Source: Larix sibirica (lineage: Eukaryota > Streptophyta > Pinopsida > Pinales > Pinaceae). Taken from it: a DNA stretch of 12,094 nucleotides. The notes under the pieces are model-generated. The model was not told the DNA's origin. It was given only the letters and a program-made list of their open reading frames with translations, and made no database searches. The stretch spans positions 51,973-64,066 of the forward strand of contig NWUY0300009582.1 of NCBI GenBank assembly GCA_004151065.3. The letters run 5' to 3'. Position 1 is the first letter of the stretch. Every line of letters begins with the position of its first letter. Below are positions 8,035 through 12,094 of the stretch, in pieces. The translations under genes were made by a program, and so were the position numbers.

Positions 8035-8057
8035 TTATAATTTTTTAAAAATTATAA
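8035..8057. repeat. AT-rich near-perfect palindrome
   Basis: Arms 8035-8045 and 8047-8057 are perfect 11-bp reverse complements around a single T. It lies about 60 bp from the first recognisable sequence of element B. Low complexity limits its weight. Confidence 0.6.
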
Positions 8058-8120
8058 TATTAAAAAATAATTATATTTAAACTACATCAAAATAAGGGGA
8101 AACAAAAACATATAGGGGAT

Positions 8121-8234
8121 AAGTTCATCCCTCTTTCCGTGCATCTTGATCAACCCTGTGATGTGTCTGCTACAGTTTCTCCTTCCTCCCATGGGACCCT
8201 TAGAGAAAGTTTGTCCCCTCAGTCTGGTTCTTAA
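8121..8234 (+). pseudogene. Possible C-terminal remnant of LINE B ORF1
   Basis: A frame ending in TAA at 8232-8234 reads a Ser/Thr/Pro-rich tail that includes PCDVSATVSPSSHGTLRE and ends PQSGS. Its stop overlaps the ORF2 ATG at 8234-8236 as TAATG. ORF1 tails in plant LINEs are often low-complexity and directly precede ORF2, so this position fits. The frame stays open for a short way further left into AT-rich sequence with no detectable boundary. No domain is present, so this is a positional inference. Confidence 0.35.
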
Positions 8235-8925
8235 TGTCTATTATGTCATTTAACATCCGGGAAAATGGCGGGGTTATTAAGGCTAGGGCCCTGGTTAATT
8301 TTATTAAGTCTACTAGTCTATATATTTTTTTAATACAAGAAACACTTTGCTCTGCTGCTCAGGAAATTGAATTATTCACTAGACACTGGACGGGTTGGAA
8401 CTTTAGTGCTATTGATTCGTGTGGTCATTCAGTTGGAATCTTATCTAGGTGGAATCCCTTAACCACTACTTTCGAGACCTATAAAACCCTAGGGGGCCTC
8501 CTTATGAAAGGTCGTTTCTTAATTGTAGTACTGATATGACCAAATTGAATATTTATGCTCCTTACAGAGATAGGGAGGCATATTGGAGATCCTTGGAATC
8601 ATCTGGATTACTTAACATCACAAACTTGGTTGTGGCAGGTGACCTCAATTTGACTGTTTCCGCAACAGAGATTTGGGGTTCATCGACATTGGTTGATGAT
8701 TTGGCAGGTTTTTTTACTGATATTTTTTAGATATTACACTTGATTGATGTTCTTCCTACAAAATTGGAGTCTACCTGGAACAATAAGCGTGCTGGAGTGG
8801 GTTGTGTGAGAAAAATACTAGACTGGTTTCTTATTGCTGAGGACTTGGCTAAATTGTTTGTAAGGTTTACGACTTGGGTGGAACATTCAAACTTATCGGA
8901 TCACCAAGCAATAATTCTTCAGTTT
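8234..8925 (+). pseudogene. LINE B endonuclease (APE-like) domain
   Basis: Motifs in order: MSFNIRENGG (metal-site Asn; family usually WNIRGxGG), IQET (Glu), GHSVGILSRW, NIYAPYRDRE, VAGDLNLT (Asp codon 8641, Asn codon 8647), LIDVLPTKLESTW, and LSDHQAIIL (Ser-Asp-His at 8896-8904). All catalytic residues remain. A one-base loss at about 8520 splits the domain and a TAG at 8728 interrupts it. The N-terminal half differs clearly from that of element A. Confidence 0.9.
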
Positions 8926-9107
8926 GATGACTTACAACACAATGCACAGAATCCCTTCATATTCAATAGCACATGGTTAATGGAAAATGAGTATAGTAAC
9001 TTGGTTAAAACATATTGGACACAAGTTGCGGTCCCTCTTGGTTATAATCTAGTGGACTCTCTGATTTTCAAACTGAAAGGGCTAAAAGAGAAAATGAAAG
9101 TCTGGGA

Positions 9108-9126
9108 GAAGAAGAAGAAGAAGAAG
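9108..9126 (+). repeat. (GAA) microsatellite in LINE B ORF2
   Basis: Six consecutive GAA/AAG units that translate in the ORF2 frame as six Lys (WEKKKKKKAQ), in the linker between endonuclease and reverse transcriptase. Typical replication slippage in a low-constraint linker. Confidence 0.85.
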
Positions 9127-9261
9127 GCACAAATGCATCATTATGATCTCACTGTTATCAAAGGGCAGATAAAACAACTTCATAAACTTCACTTAGATGG
9201 ATTTTTTACCGAGGAAGATAGATTGGAGCTTCAATGGTTGTAGTCAAGACTGAATGAATTT

Positions 9262-10480
9262 CTAAAGAATGAAGAGATTTTATGGAGGTTAAAAAGTTGT
9301 GCTCTTTGGGTAGATCTCGGTGATAAAAATACATGCTTTTTTCACAATTTTTCCTCCCACAGGAGGAAGGTAAATACTATTTGGGATATAAATGATAGTC
9401 GGGGTATGGAAATTATGGAACCAAAGAAAATTGAGGAGGCTGCTTTGAATTATTTATGTTCTCACTATAAGGATCCAAAGACATCTAGCATTTTTTCTCA
9501 GTTGGATGTCCTAAAGTGTTATCCTTCTTTTTTTACTACTGAGGATGGTGAGCAGATTGGAAGACCTGTCACCTTGGGATAAATTGAAGAGGTTTTGAAA
9601 GCTTTGAAGAAAGAAAAGAGCCCAGGCCTGAATGGTTAGTCAGTGGAACTTTTTACAACCTTCTGGGATATAAAGAAGATGGATTTATTGAATATGGTTG
9701 AGTATACTCGTTCTGGAGGTTGGATGGAAGGTGGCCTAAATGCAACCTTTCTTACTCTCATTCCCAAAAAAAAAAAGCCTAGGCCCTTTAATGATTTCAG
9801 GCCTATTGCATTATGCAATTCGGTTTACAAGATAATCTGAAAGATCATCGCCAATAGAATTAAGCCATTTCTTTCCAGATGGATGTCTGTGCAGCAGTTC
9901 AGCTTCCTTGAGGAAAGATAGGTATTGGACGCAGTGGGCATCACTCAGGAGGTTCTTCATACTGTAAATATAAAGAAGCAAAAGTCTATTATTCTGAAAA
10001 TTGATATCATAAAAGCACATGACTAGTTTAACTGGGATTTTCACAGATTTAACCTTCTGCATATTGGTCTTCCGAGCAGGGTTTGCAATTGGATAATGGC
10101 ATGTGTAACAACTGCAAATTACTCAGTGCTCATTAATCGCAATCCTACTTCTTTTTTCAAGAGTTACAAAGGTCTCGGGCAAGGGTGCCCCCCTTTCCCC
10201 CTCTTATTTATTCTGGTTATTGAAGGGTTAAGTCTTCCGATTGGAAAAGCCAAGACCGATGGGCTAGTGAAGGGTGTTAAAATTTCAAATAATTTATCAG
10301 TCACACACCAACTATTTGTTGACGATGTCATTATGTTTGGTGTCGACACTGTGGAGGAATGGTAGGTATATGCAGATATCTTGGATCTTTTTTGCAAAGC
10401 TTCGGGTATGCAAATTAGTCCAAGTAAGTCAAATTTTATAAGCAATGTGATGAACTCTTCTGTCCTAAATGAGTTATTAA
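9262..10480 (+). pseudogene. LINE B reverse transcriptase domain
   Basis: Homologous to the A domain: ALWVDLGDKNTCFFH, KSPGLNG before a TAG (9637; A has GPDGW), [28 protein letters not shown] (first catalytic Asp at 10003) followed by TAG 10024, GLGQGCPPFPLLF, and FVDD (10315-10326, two catalytic Asp). Stops at 9580, 9637, 9838, 9919, 10024 and 10363 break it. The conserved PLSP turn reads PPFP here. The frame is otherwise continuous from 8740 until a frameshift at about 10480-10510, after which KYLVYYIKAN continues the protein. Confidence 0.93.
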
Positions 10481-10499
10481 TTTTTTTCCCTTCTAATAC

Positions 10500-11420
10500 A
10501 TCAAACTGGATGATGGTATTAAATATTTAGTATATTATATTAAAGCTAATTGCTATAGAATACAGGACTGGAGGTGGTTAATTTATAAGGTTGAGAAGAT
10601 AATTAACCGTTGGTTGTTCAAATATCTATCTTTGGGTGGACGCATTATTCTCTTAAAATCTGTATTAAGTAGTATTCTTGTCTATTGGGCATTGTTGACT
10701 AAGATTCCTCTTTCATTTCTTCACAAAATCAATAGCTTAATGTTCCAGTTCCTGTGGTCTGGAAACAAAGATGGGGGCCAGTATCATTTAGTAAATTGGA
10801 AAGCTCTGACTTTACCAAAGAAATATGGAGGCTGGAATATCAAAAATGTATTTTGGTTCAACACTGCGCTGTTGATGAAAAGATGCTGGCGTGGTTTGTT
10901 TGGGAATCAACTTTGGTCAAGGATCCTTCACGAGAAATATTTAAATATGGATGTTTATAGATGGATTAAAAATCCTCTAGATGCTTCCAAGAATGCTCCT
11001 GCTATCTAGAATGGTTTTTTGAAGATCCTTGGATAAGATCCCAGTTGGCATGGAGGGTTTGAGATGGGAAAAGAATTATTGTGGGAATCAACCCTATTGT
11101 GGGATTAATATAAAACTATCAATTTTCTCAGGGGCTTCGGAAATATCTTTCAGAAATCGGTTTGATTACTTTGAATCAATTCAGAAGAATTAGATATTTT
11201 AACCTGGGTACTTCCTATTGGCTTTTACCTCCAAAAATGGCTCTTTGGGGCATCTGGAAAGATGAATGGTTAGACTATGTTTGGAATTTAAATTCAGGTG
11301 GGATTCGATTTTCTGGCGAAAATGATTCTCTAGTATGGGAAAAAAATTCTTCTACAGGTCAAGTTACTGCCAGTACTGCATATATGGCAATTGTCGAATA
11401 TAATACTAATGTTCAAAGGA
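10500..11420 (+). pseudogene. LINE B thumb/connection region
   Basis: After the RT palm the protein continues as YRIQDWRWLIYKVEKI, SLGGRIILLKSVLSSILVYW, MFQFLWSG, LPKKYGGWNIKN and, in another frame, GKRIIVGINPIVGL. This string (LxxGGRxxLIKSVLxxIPxYW, GGWGxKN, VRDGxxIxxGxxP) is the usual connection between RT and zf-RVT in plant LINEs; element A has matching blocks (RAGRLVLIKSVLEAILVYW, LPKSLGGWGLK). Stops at 11007, 11060 and 11111 and a frameshift at about 11025-11033 break it. Confidence 0.85.
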
Positions 11421-11640
11421 AGTGGTAGAATTTGATATTATGGAAGTGGAAGATGCCACTTAAAACCAGATGCTTTTTATGGCTTGTCTTCAATAATCAA
11501 ATCTTAACTTGGGAGAACCTTATTAGGCGTGTAAAGTAGGGTCCGAGTATGTGTTTTCTATGCAGGAAAGCGGAGGAAACTATGAGCCATCTGTTCCTGA
11601 ATTGTGATTTTTCAAAAGCTGCATGGAATGAGATTTGTCT
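11420..11640 (+). pseudogene. LINE B zf-RVT zinc-binding segment
   Basis: NLILWKWKMPLKTRCFLWLV followed by CFLCRKAEETMSHLFLNC, with C-x2-C-x8-H-x4-C spacing identical to element A. All four ligands are intact. Stops at 11426 (Trp in A) and 11537 flank the block. Confidence 0.88.
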
Positions 11641-11907
11641 GGAATTAAACATTAAGGAGGATTGGCTAGTTACAGATCTTGAGAGTGCATATTTCACTTG
11701 GAAACAAAATCATCGGTCTCTATTCACATGCCTGACATATTGTCATGTATCTTGTGGAAGGTTCGAAATGGTGCTATATTTCAGGATATTAATCCTTCTT
11801 TGAAGCAAACTGTTTTATCTTTTTGAAATCTTTTTCGCTATTATTCGCAAGGGCCTATCTAGAAAAAGAATTTCAGAAGTTTGAGTCATATTAATATAAA
11901 TGATATG

Positions 11908-12094
11908 GATAAGGTTGTGGGGTTTTTTGATGGGGCATCAAATTCTCAGAAGTGTGGTGCAGGGTTTTTCCTCAGATGTGGTTTGAATTTAACTCTTAAA
12001 TTCTGATTGTCATGTGGTATGGGCACTAATACTAAAGAAGAATTGTTGGGCATGGGGGATTCACTCAATAAAATGCTATCATAGCACGTTCATT
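11908..12094 (+). pseudogene. LINE B RNase H domain, start only
   Basis: The frame beginning VVGFFDGAS has the first catalytic Asp (codon 11929), CGAGFF, a TAG/TGA-interrupted middle (TGA 12004), and TNTKEELLGM with the catalytic Glu. The window ends before the third and fourth catalytic positions. The upstream WKVRNGAIFQD and stops at 11824 and 11860 lie in the same frame. It shows that both LINE lineages in this window carry the RNase H domain. Confidence 0.85.

Larger units (their letters stand above)
7390..8100. other. Non-coding spacer between the two LINEs
   Basis: About 700 bp without a convincing protein or RNA gene. Stops are frequent in every frame. At 7443-7450 there is a TATA-like string, and two similar 17-bp words lie 34 bp apart (7460-7476 and 7494-7510, 15 of 17 identical). 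From about 7920 the sequence becomes almost pure A/T and contains two perfect hairpins (listed separately). The 5' end of the plus-strand LINE must lie near the right edge of this spacer, but I see no sharp boundary. Confidence 0.7.
8121..12094 (+). mobile_element. Second L1-type LINE (element B), decayed, cut by window end
   Basis: A plus-strand non-LTR retrotransposon with endonuclease (8234-8925), linker, reverse transcriptase (about 9262-10480), thumb/connection, zf-RVT (about 11420-11620) and RNase H (11908 on). Only the possible tail of ORF1 is present upstream of ORF2, so it is probably 5'-truncated near 8100; the exact 5' end is uncertain because the 3' end and its target-site duplication lie beyond 12094. 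It is not a copy of element A: motifs align, but protein similarity is only moderate throughout, so it is a separate plant L1 lineage. About 17 in-frame stops and four frameshifts show that it is older or more decayed than A. Confidence 0.92.
8234..12094 (+). pseudogene. LINE B ORF2 polyprotein, broken and partial
   Basis: ORF2 with the same domain order as element A. I take ATG 8234 as start, since it leads into MSFNIRENGG, the typical N-terminus of an L1 endonuclease; ATG 8243 is an alternative. Frameshifts lie at about 8520 (one base lost between KGRF and the frame carrying TKLNIYAP), 10480-10510, 11025-11033 and 11700-11760. In-frame stops are at 8728, 9241, 9580, 9637, 9838, 9919, 10024, 10363, 11007, 11060, 11111, 11426, 11537, 11824, 11860, 12004 and 12082. 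The 3' end is outside the window. Comparison with element A shows the original residue at several stops: Trp at 9637, 11007 and 11426, Gln at 9919, Arg at 11060. Confidence 0.92.

Noticed and set aside
9811-10062. Minus-strand 83-residue frame within element B
   Set aside because: It lies antisense to clear RT motifs and has no recognisable features.
417-12094. A novel multi-gene system such as a defence or biosynthetic cluster
   Set aside because: Every long coding signal is accounted for by two LINEs of known architecture; no unrelated protein, tRNA or rRNA was found.

Overview
This is a nuclear plant-type genomic window dominated by retrotransposons; I see no host gene. The plant assignment rests on protein architecture: an L1-clade non-LTR retrotransposon (LINE) whose ORF1 carries a DUF4283-like domain plus a CCHC-type knuckle, and whose ORF2 carries endonuclease, reverse transcriptase, a zf-RVT zinc-binding segment and a C-terminal RNase H. 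That combination is characteristic of plant L1 elements. The species cannot be named from the sequence. The spacers are very AT-rich.

Layout. 1-402: AT-rich non-coding flank holding two near-identical 49-bp direct repeats 259 bp apart. 403-7274: one complete LINE insertion ('element A') on the minus strand. It has a perfect 18-bp target-site duplication on both sides, a poly(A) tail (poly(T) on the + strand) at 417-425, a 3' UTR, ORF2 (4830 down to 671), a 25-nt gap, ORF1 (7020 down to 4856) and a 5' UTR of about 236 nt. 7280-7389: a 51-bp tandem repeat; the LINE appears to have landed in a degenerate first copy of it. 7390 to about 8100: non-coding, AT-rich spacer with two perfect short hairpins. 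About 8121-12094: a second, clearly different and more decayed LINE ('element B') on the plus strand. It starts in the tail of ORF1 and runs out of the window inside its RNase H domain. The two elements are head to head, with 5' ends about 0.85 kb apart.

Both elements are dead. Element A ORF2 has about 14 in-frame stops but only one frameshift, and most stops can be explained as C-to-T changes on one strand or the other, as expected for cytosine deamination in a methylated plant transposon. Element B has about 17 stops and four frameshifts within its visible ORF2, so it looks older.

How the parts would have worked: ORF1 is the RNA-binding protein of the retrotransposon particle. ORF2 nicks the target (endonuclease), copies the RNA from the nick (reverse transcriptase) and probably removes RNA from the hybrid (RNase H). 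The TTTT^A target at the element A junction fits target-primed reverse transcription by an L1-type endonuclease. I looked for a novel system and did not find one; the interesting material is the insertion history, the decay pattern and the domain details of the two LINEs.
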